A stretch of DNA of 64,000 nt from Mesotoga sp. UBA6090 (lineage in GTDB: Bacteria > Thermotogota > Thermotogae > Petrotogales > Kosmotogaceae). A program made the translations under genes and the position numbers. This document shows positions 35,644 through 43,219 of this stretch, one piece after another. The notes under the pieces were generated by a model. It saw only the letters and a list, made by a program, of their open reading frames with translations, was not told where the DNA came from and made no database searches. Location of the stretch: positions 1-64,000 of the forward strand of contig NZ_DIXC01000040.1 of NCBI RefSeq assembly GCF_002435945.1, written 5' to 3'. How positions within the stretch are numbered: the first letter of the stretch is position 1; the number at the start of each line of letters is the position of its first letter.

Positions 35644-37581
35644 TTGAAGTTCCAGAACTGAACAAGCAAGAAATAGCTATCTGAAAGGATTTCAGAGAAA
35701 TGAAGCGGTTATTTCTGTCTACGTTTGCTGAGTTGTTTCAATCCGACAAGTTCAAGTGCTTTTCTTTGTACCTCGTTTGGAGTTGTTATTATCGTGAATG
35801 AAGGTATCTCCGGTACTGCAGGTACCCTGGCATCGTTACAGACAATCGTGCTCATTTCAGATAGAAGAGTCTGAAAGCTGTGTACCGGTGTCCCGTCACT
35901 CAACTTCTTCTTTCTCGTCTTCTCAAGCGCGCTTTCGGATCTAGCAGCCTGTAGTACATGTTCTCTATCGGCATATTCGTCAGTGAAGATCATGCTCTTC
36001 CATGACTCCCTCAAATGCCATTCAACATAATAAGCGAGCATGCAGAGAAATATGTGAGCCCTTACTCTTTTTTCAAGCCAGTGGTGTATTGGCCGTATCT
36101 TCAGATCCACTCCCTTGAGTGTTCTGAATGCCCTCTCAACTCTGGATAGACACTTGCAACTGTACACCACTTCTTCTGCAGTCAACTTCTCTTTCTCTAC
36201 ACTGGTTCGGATTATATAGAATCCGTCAAGGGAAGCTTCAAAGGCTATACTCTCTTCATTTCTCCTGTAATCGAACTTCCCATCCTCTATCGTGAAGATG
36301 AAATGCTTGGCCATCTTGCACCTGTTCTCTATCCTCCCCAGTGCCTGCCCTATCTTCCCCGCTTCCCTCAACCTTCCTGAAGCGACCCTCCTCATGAGTT
36401 TGTTCAACTTTTCTTCGCTCGCCCTGAGTAAGTCTTCTCTCGTTCTCCTTCTCTCTTCTGCAAGAAGGGGATTCCTGCAGACTATTAACCTCTCTCCAGG
36501 ATAATCGGGTGAGTCTATCTCAAGAAGGTCTCTCTCGTCAAATAAGCTAAGCTGTAACTCCCCATTCTCGTAGAGACTCTTAATCGTAGGCCCTCTGAAG
36601 GCACTAATCCAGTCAACTCCACCGAGAGCCTTCAATCCGTCTATCTGTCCCTGCGTTAATATCCCTCTGTCTCCAACCACGACGAACCTTTCTACTTTGA
36701 ATTCTTTTCTTACCTTCTCTACCTGTTCCCCTATCGTTTTGGTATCACTCGTACAGCCCGGATATACCTGTATGGAAATGGGTATACCCTTAGAATCCGT
36801 CATGAGTCCATAGACTATCTGTTTCTTTCCCTTCTTCCTGTCTCTGTTATAACCATAACTCGAAAGCTCACAATGACTTCCTTCATAGTAACTCGAAGAG
36901 ACTTCGTAAAGAACAAGACCACCTTCGCTTAAATGTCTCTGCGCAAGTTTCCTTTCTATCGTCTCTTGCCTTTGGAGCAACCAGTCCAGAGCAATATATA
37001 ACTCATCTTCATCTGCATCTTCCACAGAGAACTCTTCTGGAATAGTGGTGTTGTCCCACCAGCGTATTGTGGAAAGCTTAGTCTGAGGGTTTATTATCCT
37101 TGCAGCTATCATCGCCTCTACCAGATTGCTTTCTCTACTCCTTCGAGAAGAAAGCAATTTGGAAATACCCAGATCCTCCATTACCTTCTTTATCACGGCA
37201 ACATTACCATGTGCCCTCGAACGAGTAATCTCTATAGCCTCTTCGGAAGGAAGGAAGACTCTTCCCTGGAGACTCTCTTTGACTAATTTTCTAGTAACTT
37301 CTGGCAATTCAGTAAGATTGGCTATTGTTTGCTGTTTCACCTTACCGTCTTCGCGATAACTTCTTCTGAGAAGATAAGTGAAGTATTCTCTGTCCTTGTA
37401 CTTACTCACAATCTTCGCTAAATAAAGGCCTTTAGGCTTGCTCTTCATAACAGAATGATAACACAAAGGAAAGAGTGAAGTCAATTAACAATTGACTACT
37501 TACTGTCTACACTTTCACAACATTTATTTGTCTTTTTCTCTCTGACAAAGGATTTCATTCATTTCCTGTCGGGGAACTTCA
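35644..37581 (-). mobile_element. Complete IS1634-family insertion sequence, 1,938 bp
   Basis: Boundaries are set by a 7-bp target duplication GCTTAAA immediately outside (35637-35643 and 37582-37588) and by imperfect terminal inverted repeats: TGAAGTTCC at 35645-35653 matches the reverse complement of GGAACTTCA at 37573-37581, and similarity continues to about 20 of 30 positions. One transposase gene fills the element on the reverse strand. Removing the element and one repeat copy rejoins the disrupted Pr6Pr gene in frame. Confidence 0.85.
35709..37448 (-). CDS. IS1634-family transposase (IS4-superfamily DDE)
   Basis: 579 residues from ATG 37448. The RNase-H-like core is recognisable: LVLYEVSSSYYEG (region of the first acidic residue), VVVGDRGIL (second Asp) and SRVERAFRTLKG (Y/R...E motif). 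The first motif usually reads YDV or YDL in this family, while here Glu takes the Asp place; this may be a natural variant or reduce activity. Otherwise full length with no interruption, flanked by terminal repeats and a fresh-looking target duplication. An ATG 36 nt upstream (37484) is possible. Confidence 0.9.
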   Translation of the reverse strand: MKSKPKGLYLAKIVSKYKDREYFTYLLRRSYREDGKVKQQTIANLTELPEVTRKLVKESLQGRVFLPSEEAIEITRSRAHGNVAVIKKVMEDLGISKLLSSRRSRESNLVEAMIAARIINPQTKLSTIRWWDNTTIPEEFSVEDADEDELYIALDWLLQRQETIERKLAQRHLSEGGLVLYEVSSSYYEGSHCELSSYGYNRDRKKGKKQIVYGLMTDSKGIPISIQVYPGCTSDTKTIGEQVEKVRKEFKVERFVVVGDRGILTQGQIDGLKALGGVDWISAFRGPTIKSLYENGELQLSLFDERDLLEIDSPDYPGERLIVCRNPLLAEERRRTREDLLRASEEKLNKLMRRVASGRLREAGKIGQALGRIENRCKMAKHFIFTIEDGKFDYRRNEESIAFEASLDGFYIIRTSVEKEKLTAEEVVYSCKCLSRVERAFRTLKGVDLKIRPIHHWLEKRVRAHIFLCMLAYYVEWHLRESWKSMIFTDEYADREHVLQAARSESALEKTRKKKLSDGTPVHSFQTLLSEMSTIVCNDARVPAVPEIPSFTIITTPNEVQRKALELVGLKQLSKRRQK

Positions 37582-37588
37582 GCTTAAA
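37582..37588. repeat. Target-site duplication of the IS, right copy
   Basis: GCTTAAA, matching 35637-35643. The host coding frame resumes directly after it. Confidence 0.75.
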
Positions 37589-37953
37589 GAGAAGAGTTCT
37601 TGCAAACTCCCCTATCCCATCTTGTGGGCAATGTATTCTCTGCTTACGCAGCGGTCGCCGTCATACGGGAAGTCTTACAGGTTTTTACCCTTACTGGTTT
37701 CTAAACACTGTAGATGAATATTCGCAAGGAATCGGTTCGTTTGCTATTTTGTTTATCTTCATTTCGGTTGTTAGCGTGGCTTTTGTCATGGCAGGTTATC
37801 TTATTGATTGTAATAAACCATCTTTCTTTTCACAAAACCGTTGAGACGAGTAGCCTGATCATGATGCCGCACACAAGGATCCCCGGCTAAAGAGAGGTAA
37901 GTAGCTTGAATCTCTCTTGGTACTGGTCGAAAGCAAGTCTGAGCAAACAATAA

Positions 37954-37977
37954 AGAGGAGGGCATAGGCCCCCTCTC
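37954..37977 (-). terminator. Probable intrinsic terminator for the small exported-protein gene
   Basis: On the reverse strand AGAGAGGGGGC and GCCCTCCTCT can pair (with one bulge) around CTAT, followed by TTATTGTTTG. It lies about 20 bp past the stop codon. Confidence 0.55.
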
Positions 37978-37996
37978 TAGATGCATATTCTCACAC

Positions 37997-38263
37997 TCAG
38001 CGATTACCCAGGCCTCTTCGTAGTCCTCTTCCTCCGCCAAAGGCCTTTTCGTTTTCGCAAGTGCCGGCCCTCAAACGTTTGTGAAACATCTCCCCTTCGT
38101 TCGGGCAAAGGTCATTGACGGTGTCTCCATCCTCGTCAACAAAACGCGGGCATTCTTCAGGAGCAAGTTTAGAACCTTTGTTTCCTCTGAGTTGCTGGCC
38201 AACAGCATACGTGAGAGTTGCTATCAGAAGAAGTACAACTGCGATTATGACTACTTTCTTCAT
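37997..38263 (-). CDS. Small exported protein with a Ca2+-loop-like DxDGD motif
   Basis: 88 residues from ATG 38263 (GGGAGGTGCAC upstream). Signal peptide MKKVVIIAVVLLLIATLTYAV. The mature part has CPRFVDEDGDTVNDLCPNEG, which resembles a dockerin/thrombospondin-3-type calcium loop between two cysteines, and a Gly/Arg-rich tail (GGGRGLRRGLGNR). The tail may be frameshifted relative to relatives, because another open frame overlaps it. Function unknown. Confidence 0.6.
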   Translation of the reverse strand: MKKVVIIAVVLLLIATLTYAVGQQLRGNKGSKLAPEECPRFVDEDGDTVNDLCPNEGEMFHKRLRAGTCENEKAFGGGRGLRRGLGNR

Positions 38264-38296
38264 CCCTGTGCACCTCCCTTCGTCCAAGCAATACAA

Positions 38297-39240
38297 GTTA
38301 TTTTACAATTCATTCCTTAGAGTTTCCTTAGATTTGGCTTTCAAAGAAAAAGGATAATCTACACACTTCTGGTAAGAGAATATGAGATTCCGCTTTCAGC
38401 TTCATTGTCTGTCAAGAGTATCATTCCCATCTGAGAAGACGACATCTGACGGTTCCGGTCGAGAAGGAAAAATGCGTATTCTACTTGTAATTCTTAGGCT
38501 CCCAAAACATCTGCCTGAATGGCAATGCTCGTCCAGAATAAAAGCATAGTGCCAGCTTTATATCAGAAAACAAGACTTAAGGTCTCTAACTACTGTGTCG
38601 TATTCTCGCAAAAGTGTTTTTCGTAGCTTCTTCCGGAAGAAAGCTCTGGCAAAGACTATTCTCAACCCTTTCAAGGTCCTGACTTTTCGGCATTTCTTTT
38701 TCTGCAGAGAATTAGGTGATACCATCCATTAGTACTCTGAGTTTTCAGTACTTGCTTATATGAGACCTGTCATCTGATTTTCGCTGAAAAGCCCTCAGTG
38801 AACTGAATCAAATCGAAAGTCAACGTTTTTCTCATAGTCTCACAGTACTAAAGAACCGTAACCTTCGAAGAATGGGAACTTTGCGGAAGACTTTCCGGAC
38901 TGAAGTCTGCTTCACTTCATATCAAAGTCTTCGAATTTTCGAGAGTCGGCCGAAATCTCTGGAAAGGCTTCTCAAAACAATTTCGAGTATCCTTCGAATT
39001 ACTTCGAGCGTCCAGTGGGAATTGGATTAATTAAGGTACTTCGTGGATCCTTTGTTTTGCAGAACACCGTCTGTAGTTTAGTGATTTACTTCGATTCTGG
39101 ACAGCAAATACCTATTGGTTCAAACAGCCTGCTCATCTATGGATGCGCTCTAAAGAGAAAATCGCCTCCGTTCGGTCTAGATTGCCTCTCTCTGATCACA
39201 ATCAGAAATAACAAGGCTTAGATAACTGAAAAGAAGAATG
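38297..39240. other. About 940 bp without a recognisable gene
   Basis: All six frames are broken by frequent stops; the frame at 39015-39221 has no ribosome binding site or family resemblance. Many CTTCGAA/TTCGAG-like words occur between 38860 and 39010. It may be fully decayed coding sequence next to the island of broken genes; I see no RNA gene or repeat array in it. Confidence 0.5.
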
Positions 39241-39272
39241 TATAATGTTAACGTTAACAGTTAACGTTAACA
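39241..39272 (+). promoter_or_regulatory. -10 element with overlapping 27-bp perfect palindrome (LacI-family operator)
   Basis: TATAAT at 39241-39246 overlaps a perfect palindrome (39246-39272) made of two GTTAACGTTAAC units around a central A. Each unit contains the CG-centred dyad typical of LacI/GalR operators. The -35 is weak (TTAGAT 39218-39223, 17-bp spacer). It lies 22 bp before the lacI-type start, so autorepression of the whole operon is predicted. Confidence 0.8.
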
Positions 39273-39294
39273 AGTGAAAGGGGGATCATCAGTC

Positions 39295-40245
39295 TTGAAG
39301 AGAGCCACCTTGCGAGAAGTTGCACAGAAGGCGGGCACATCTATGATGACCGTATCCAGAGTGATAAATTCTAGGGATTCTGTGAGCGACGAGACCAGAG
39401 AGAGAGTATTAAGAGCCATAAAGGAGCTCGGGTACGAACCTCACAAGGATGCCAGAATTCTCAGGGGCGGGAAAGCGGGGAGAATCGGAATTGTGGTCTC
39501 AGACATTAGAAACCCCTTCTATTCGCAGGTGGTTGGAGATCTTGAAGACCTTGCAGAAGAGAACAATATGGCTGTTATTGTATCGGACACGAGCAAGAGG
39601 CTTGACCAGGAAAAGAAGGCGATAAAGTCGCTTCTCGACATCAAGGTTGATGCCATAGTAGTTGCTCCTGAAGGATATGAAAGCGCTCATCTAATAGATG
39701 TGATAAGTTCCGGAACAGAAGTAGTATCTTTCGGAGTTCATTTTGAAAATGAAGAGATTTCCGAGGTTTCGATCGATGAGATTTCTGGTGCGTCGAAGGC
39801 CGGTGCCTATCTTAGGAGCGCTGGAATTAGTGATGCTGTAATGATCATGGGAAATCCGCGAAAGTTCACTACAAGAGGAAGAATGAAAGGATTTCGAAAA
39901 GGTTTTGGAGAAGTATCCGAGGATAAGGTTTTGTATTGTGAAGTAGACTGGAAAGCATCTTGCAGAAGGGTTAAGGAACTACACAAGCTTCCAGAAGCCT
40001 TCTTCTGTTATAACGACATGATGGCTCTGGGGGTGATGAAGGCATTGGAAGAGAGAGGAGTGAAGCTTGGAAGTGAAGTTAGAGTAATCGGCTATGACGA
40101 TGTATATATGGCCGAAATAGCAGGAATAACTACTTTAAGAATTCCGATTCGAAGCATGGTGGAAGAAGCCTTCAAAACTATATTGGGTGAAGATGTCAGA
40201 AAAATAGTCTTCACCCCGGAATTCATACAGCGCAAGAGTGCGTAA
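39295..40245 (+). CDS. LacI-family transcriptional repressor
   Basis: 316 residues from TTG 39295 (AAGGGGG upstream; GTG 39274 is an alternative). N-terminal helix-turn-helix and hinge: ATLREVAQKAGTSMMTVSRV and INSRDSVSDETRERVLRAI. Then a periplasmic-binding-like sensor domain (IGIVVSDIRNPFYSQVVGD, FFCYNDMMALGVMKAL, VIGYDDVYMAEIAGITTLR). First gene of the beta-galactoside operon, directly behind the palindromic operator; the inducer is probably the transported sugar or a product of the GH42 enzyme. 16 nt separate it from the binding-protein gene. Confidence 0.93.
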   Translation: MKRATLREVAQKAGTSMMTVSRVINSRDSVSDETRERVLRAIKELGYEPHKDARILRGGKAGRIGIVVSDIRNPFYSQVVGDLEDLAEENNMAVIVSDTSKRLDQEKKAIKSLLDIKVDAIVVAPEGYESAHLIDVISSGTEVVSFGVHFENEEISEVSIDEISGASKAGAYLRSAGISDAVMIMGNPRKFTTRGRMKGFRKGFGEVSEDKVLYCEVDWKASCRRVKELHKLPEAFFCYNDMMALGVMKALEERGVKLGSEVRVIGYDDVYMAEIAGITTLRIPIRSMVEEAFKTILGEDVRKIVFTPEFIQRKSA

Positions 40246-40261
40246 ACAGGAGGTGGCGAAA

Positions 40262-41479
40262 GTGAAAAGAGTCTTACTAACTGTTCTGCTAGTTTCATTG
40301 GCTCTGGTTGGCTTGGGGGTTCAAAAACTTGTTGTTAATTCCTACATGTCCGACCCGGAACCGAAGAGAGTGTTTGGGGAACTAGTACAGCAATTCGAAT
40401 CCATGTACCCCGATTTTGAGGTAACCGTCAACACATTTGCTCACGAAGATTTCAAAGTGCTCCTAAGAACCTGGCTTACTTCATCTAATCCGCCAGACGT
40501 TGTCACCTGGTTTGCAGGAGAGAGAATGAGATACTTTGCCAGCAAGGATCTCCTGGAACCAATTGGCGATATTTTCGAGAATGGTTTCGAAGCTGACTTC
40601 CCAAAGGCCTTTGTAAGTGCTTCCAGTTATGGTGACGAAATCTATTTCCTGCCACAATCATGGTATTGGTGGGGCGTGTACTATAGGAAATCCATTTTCG
40701 AAGAGCTTGGGATTACTGTTCCCGTAACTTGGAAGCAATTCTTGGATGTCTGCGAGACTTTCAAGACAAACAACATGATCCCGATAACTATAGGAACGAA
40801 GTATCTCTGGACAGCAGCCGGGGTCTTTGATTACCTCAACATGAGAGTAAACGGAATTGACTATGCGCTTAAGCTTACAAATGGGGAAATCCCCTACACG
40901 GATGATGGAATGAAGGAGGTTTTCGCTTACTGGAAACAGCTTGTCGAAAACGGTTATTTCATTGAGGATGCAACATCCTACACATGGCAGGAAGCCGCCA
41001 CTTATCTCTTCACAGGTGAAGCAGGCATGTACCTGATGGGGCAGTTCATAAAGGATGTTGCTCCACCTGATGTGAAGGATGATCTTGACTTCTTCAGGTT
41101 CCCGGTCATTGACGGGAATGTAGGTCTGTTCGAGGATACACCAATCGACGGCTTCATGATGCCGGCAAATGCCAAGAACAAAGAGGCAGGCAAGACATTC
41201 CTCAAATTCATCGCTTCGAAGGAAGCGCAAGAATACTTTGCCACGGAACTTGGAAGATTGGCTGCCAATAAGCATGTTCCCGCACCGGACGACCATGCTA
41301 AGAAAGGCCTGGAAATGATACTTTCATCTGACGGAGTAATGCAGTTCTATGATCGAGATACTGATCCAGAAATGGCTAATGCGGGTATGAACGGCTTTGT
41401 GGAATTCATGACCTTCCCTTCCAGACTCGATACGATTCTGAAGAACCTCGAAGCAGAACGAAACAGAATATACAAATAA
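40262..41479 (+). CDS. Sugar ABC transporter substrate-binding protein
   Basis: 405 residues from GTG 40262 (AGGAGGTGG upstream). Signal peptide MKRVLLTVLLVSLALVGLG. Family-1 solute-binding fold: VFGELVQQFESMYPDFEVTV, NPPDVVTWFAGERM, LPQSWYWWGVYYRKSIFEEL with an aromatic-rich sugar site, TIGTKYLWTAAGVFDY. By operon context it should bind galactose-containing oligosaccharides. A stem-loop follows the stop. No ATPase gene lies in the operon. Confidence 0.93.
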   Translation: MKRVLLTVLLVSLALVGLGVQKLVVNSYMSDPEPKRVFGELVQQFESMYPDFEVTVNTFAHEDFKVLLRTWLTSSNPPDVVTWFAGERMRYFASKDLLEPIGDIFENGFEADFPKAFVSASSYGDEIYFLPQSWYWWGVYYRKSIFEELGITVPVTWKQFLDVCETFKTNNMIPITIGTKYLWTAAGVFDYLNMRVNGIDYALKLTNGEIPYTDDGMKEVFAYWKQLVENGYFIEDATSYTWQEAATYLFTGEAGMYLMGQFIKDVAPPDVKDDLDFFRFPVIDGNVGLFEDTPIDGFMMPANAKNKEAGKTFLKFIASKEAQEYFATELGRLAANKHVPAPDDHAKKGLEMILSSDGVMQFYDRDTDPEMANAGMNGFVEFMTFPSRLDTILKNLEAERNRIYK

Positions 41480-41491
41480 GGCTTCTGTACA

Positions 41492-41514
41492 GGGTGGGTC
41501 CGCAGGACCCACCC
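41492..41514 (+). terminator. Intercistronic stem-loop after the binding-protein gene
   Basis: Perfect 10-bp arms GGGTGGGTCC (41492-41501) and GGACCCACCC (41505-41514), GCA loop, then TTCATTT. Likely partial terminator/mRNA stabiliser; transcription must continue to the permeases, which have no other promoter that I can see. Confidence 0.75.
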
Positions 41515-41531
41515 TTCATTTGGAGGAAATA

Positions 41532-42404
41532 ATGAGAAGCAAGAGATGGGTTCCATGGGCTTTCCTTGCCCTTCCTCTTACGATGTATTCTATATGGGTC
41601 ATATATCCCTTGATCAGTACGCTTCTTCTCAGCTTCACCAGCTGGGACGGGGTCTCGATGTCCAAAGATATTATCGGCCTGGACAACTTCAGAGAGTTGT
41701 TCAGAGACCCATATTTTATTGTTTCATTGATCAACAATATTAAGTGGCTGATTGGATTTGCGGTGGTATGTGTACCTGCGGGCCTGGGGATTGCTCTTCT
41801 GCTTGACCAAGGCTTCAAGGGAAACAAAGTGTACAAGACACTAATCTACCTTCCTATGACCCTTTCCTTCGTTGTCATTGGACAAATCTGGTCCTGGATT
41901 CTCGAGCCTAGAAACGGCGTTTTGAACAGTCTTTTGGCGTTGCTGGGATTCAAAGGTGTTTCGTGGTTGAGCGACCCCTCCGTGGTAACCTACTCTCTGA
42001 TAATGGCAGCGTCTTGGAGGCAGATCTCTTACGCTATGGTTCTTTTTCTTGCCGGGCTAAAGGGTGTTCCGAAAGAACTGGTCGAAGCTGCCACGGTTGA
42101 TGGCGCTGGTCCCTGGAAGAGATTCTGGAATGTCGTTCTTCCGATGCTCAAGCCCGCGACCGTTGTGGCTGTTACAGTAAGCGTTATCGATTCTCTCAGG
42201 GCTTTCGATATTGTCTATGTTCTGACACGCGGTGGACCTTTCTACTCATCATCTGTGATGGCGAATTACATGTACATTAAGGCATTCAACAATTACAGGA
42301 TGGGCTACGGATCATCAATTGCAACAATTCAGTTCTTGATTACTCTGGTATTCATTGTGGTATATATGCGGAATGTGTTGAAAAAGGAGGTCGGAAACGA
42401 ATGA
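41532..42404 (+). CDS. Sugar ABC transporter permease (MalF/UgpA-like)
   Basis: 290 residues from ATG 41532 (GGAGGAAAT upstream). Six predicted helices starting WVPWAFLALPLTMYSIWVIYP; EAA loop VEAATVDGAGPWKRFWNVVLP. Overlaps the next permease by 4 nt (ATGA), so both are made in a fixed ratio. Confidence 0.93.
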   Translation: MRSKRWVPWAFLALPLTMYSIWVIYPLISTLLLSFTSWDGVSMSKDIIGLDNFRELFRDPYFIVSLINNIKWLIGFAVVCVPAGLGIALLLDQGFKGNKVYKTLIYLPMTLSFVVIGQIWSWILEPRNGVLNSLLALLGFKGVSWLSDPSVVTYSLIMAASWRQISYAMVLFLAGLKGVPKELVEAATVDGAGPWKRFWNVVLPMLKPATVVAVTVSVIDSLRAFDIVYVLTRGGPFYSSSVMANYMYIKAFNNYRMGYGSSIATIQFLITLVFIVVYMRNVLKKEVGNE

Positions 42405-43219
42405 AGAAGACCCTTTTCTACATATTCGCCACCCTCCTGGTGCTAGTCTGGCTAATGCCTTTTGTCATAACGATGTTTACTTCACTGAAAAGCATGGATG
42501 AACTCATGATGGGAAGAAGATGGTGGGAACCACCAAAAGAACTAAGATTCGAGAATTACGCAACTGCTTGGCAGGACGCGAATATGGGCCGGTACTTCAT
42601 GAACACCTTCATAATTACGGTACCATCCGTTCTTGGCGCTCTGTTCCTTTCCAGTCTAGGTGCATTCGCGCTGGCATGGTACGATTTCAGACTTTCCAAA
42701 ACTATTTTGATGATCTTTGTCGGAGGTATGCTGATTCCTTTTCAGATGCTTTTGATACCCGTATATCGTATGTCGATCTCTTTCGGAATCTACGATAGCT
42801 ATATCGGTGTTATTCTCTTTCATATTGCATTTCAGCTTGGTTTCTGCACGTTCTTCCTGAGAAACTTCATGAAGACAATTCCTGCAAGTATATTCGACGC
42901 CGCGATGATTGACGGAGCGGGTCACTTCTTGATATACAGAAGAATCGTTTTGCCTCTCGTAGTACCTGCTATGGCAGCTTTGGGAATTCTCGAGTTCACA
43001 TGGATATGGAACGACTATCTTTGGTCTCTAATACTGATACAAAGCGACAGATTCAAGCCGGTTACCTTGGGTCTTGTCAATCTTCAGGGTCAATGGATTA
43101 CGAGCTGGAATGTGATGGCTGCAGGGTCTATAATTGCAGCAGTTGTTCCTCTGGTAGTATTCCTTCTTTTCCAGAGGTACTTCATAGAAGGACTTACAGT
43201 TGGGAGTGTTAAGGGATGA
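42401..43219 (+). CDS. Sugar ABC transporter permease (MalG/UgpE-like)
   Basis: 272 residues. Six helices (LFYIFATLLVLVWLMPFVIT first); EAA loop FDAAMIDGAGHFLIYRRIVLP; C-terminal RYFIEGLTVGSVKG. Coupled by ATGA overlaps to the permease before it and to the GH42 gene after it. Confidence 0.93.
   Translation: MKKTLFYIFATLLVLVWLMPFVITMFTSLKSMDELMMGRRWWEPPKELRFENYATAWQDANMGRYFMNTFIITVPSVLGALFLSSLGAFALAWYDFRLSKTILMIFVGGMLIPFQMLLIPVYRMSISFGIYDSYIGVILFHIAFQLGFCTFFLRNFMKTIPASIFDAAMIDGAGHFLIYRRIVLPLVVPAMAALGILEFTWIWNDYLWSLILIQSDRFKPVTLGLVNLQGQWITSWNVMAAGSIIAAVVPLVVFLLFQRYFIEGLTVGSVKG

Larger units (their letters stand above)
35263..37844 (+). pseudogene. Pr6Pr-family membrane protein gene, decayed and split by an IS1634-family element
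   Basis: The left part (35263-35643) encodes MKKDARLIAELSVLSL, FSYYTLQTNLIILVVAFAN, then a TGA at 35509-35511 where the family has Trp, and frameshifted FHFLLSG and MANNLLHYIIP, ending ICWLLLK. The right part (37589-37844) continues EKSSCKLPYPILWAMYSLL and, after another shift, TGFYPYWFLN and ILFIFISVVSVAFVMAGYLI. Joining the parts across the insertion, with one copy of GCTTAAA, keeps the frame (LLLK then EKSS). Pr6Pr proteins are six-helix membrane proteins of unknown function. Confidence 0.8.

Noticed and set aside
35684..37557. 11-bp direct repeat AAAGGATTTCA (35684-35694, 37547-37557) as the target duplication of the IS
   Set aside because: The Pr6Pr coding frame and the terminal inverted repeats fit the outer GCTTAAA copies instead; with the 11-bp repeat as boundary, the gene does not rejoin.
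37801..38040. 79-residue minus-strand frame beside the small exported protein
   Set aside because: It overlaps the Pr6Pr relic and the terminator; it has no start signal. It might at most represent the original frame of the exported protein's tail.
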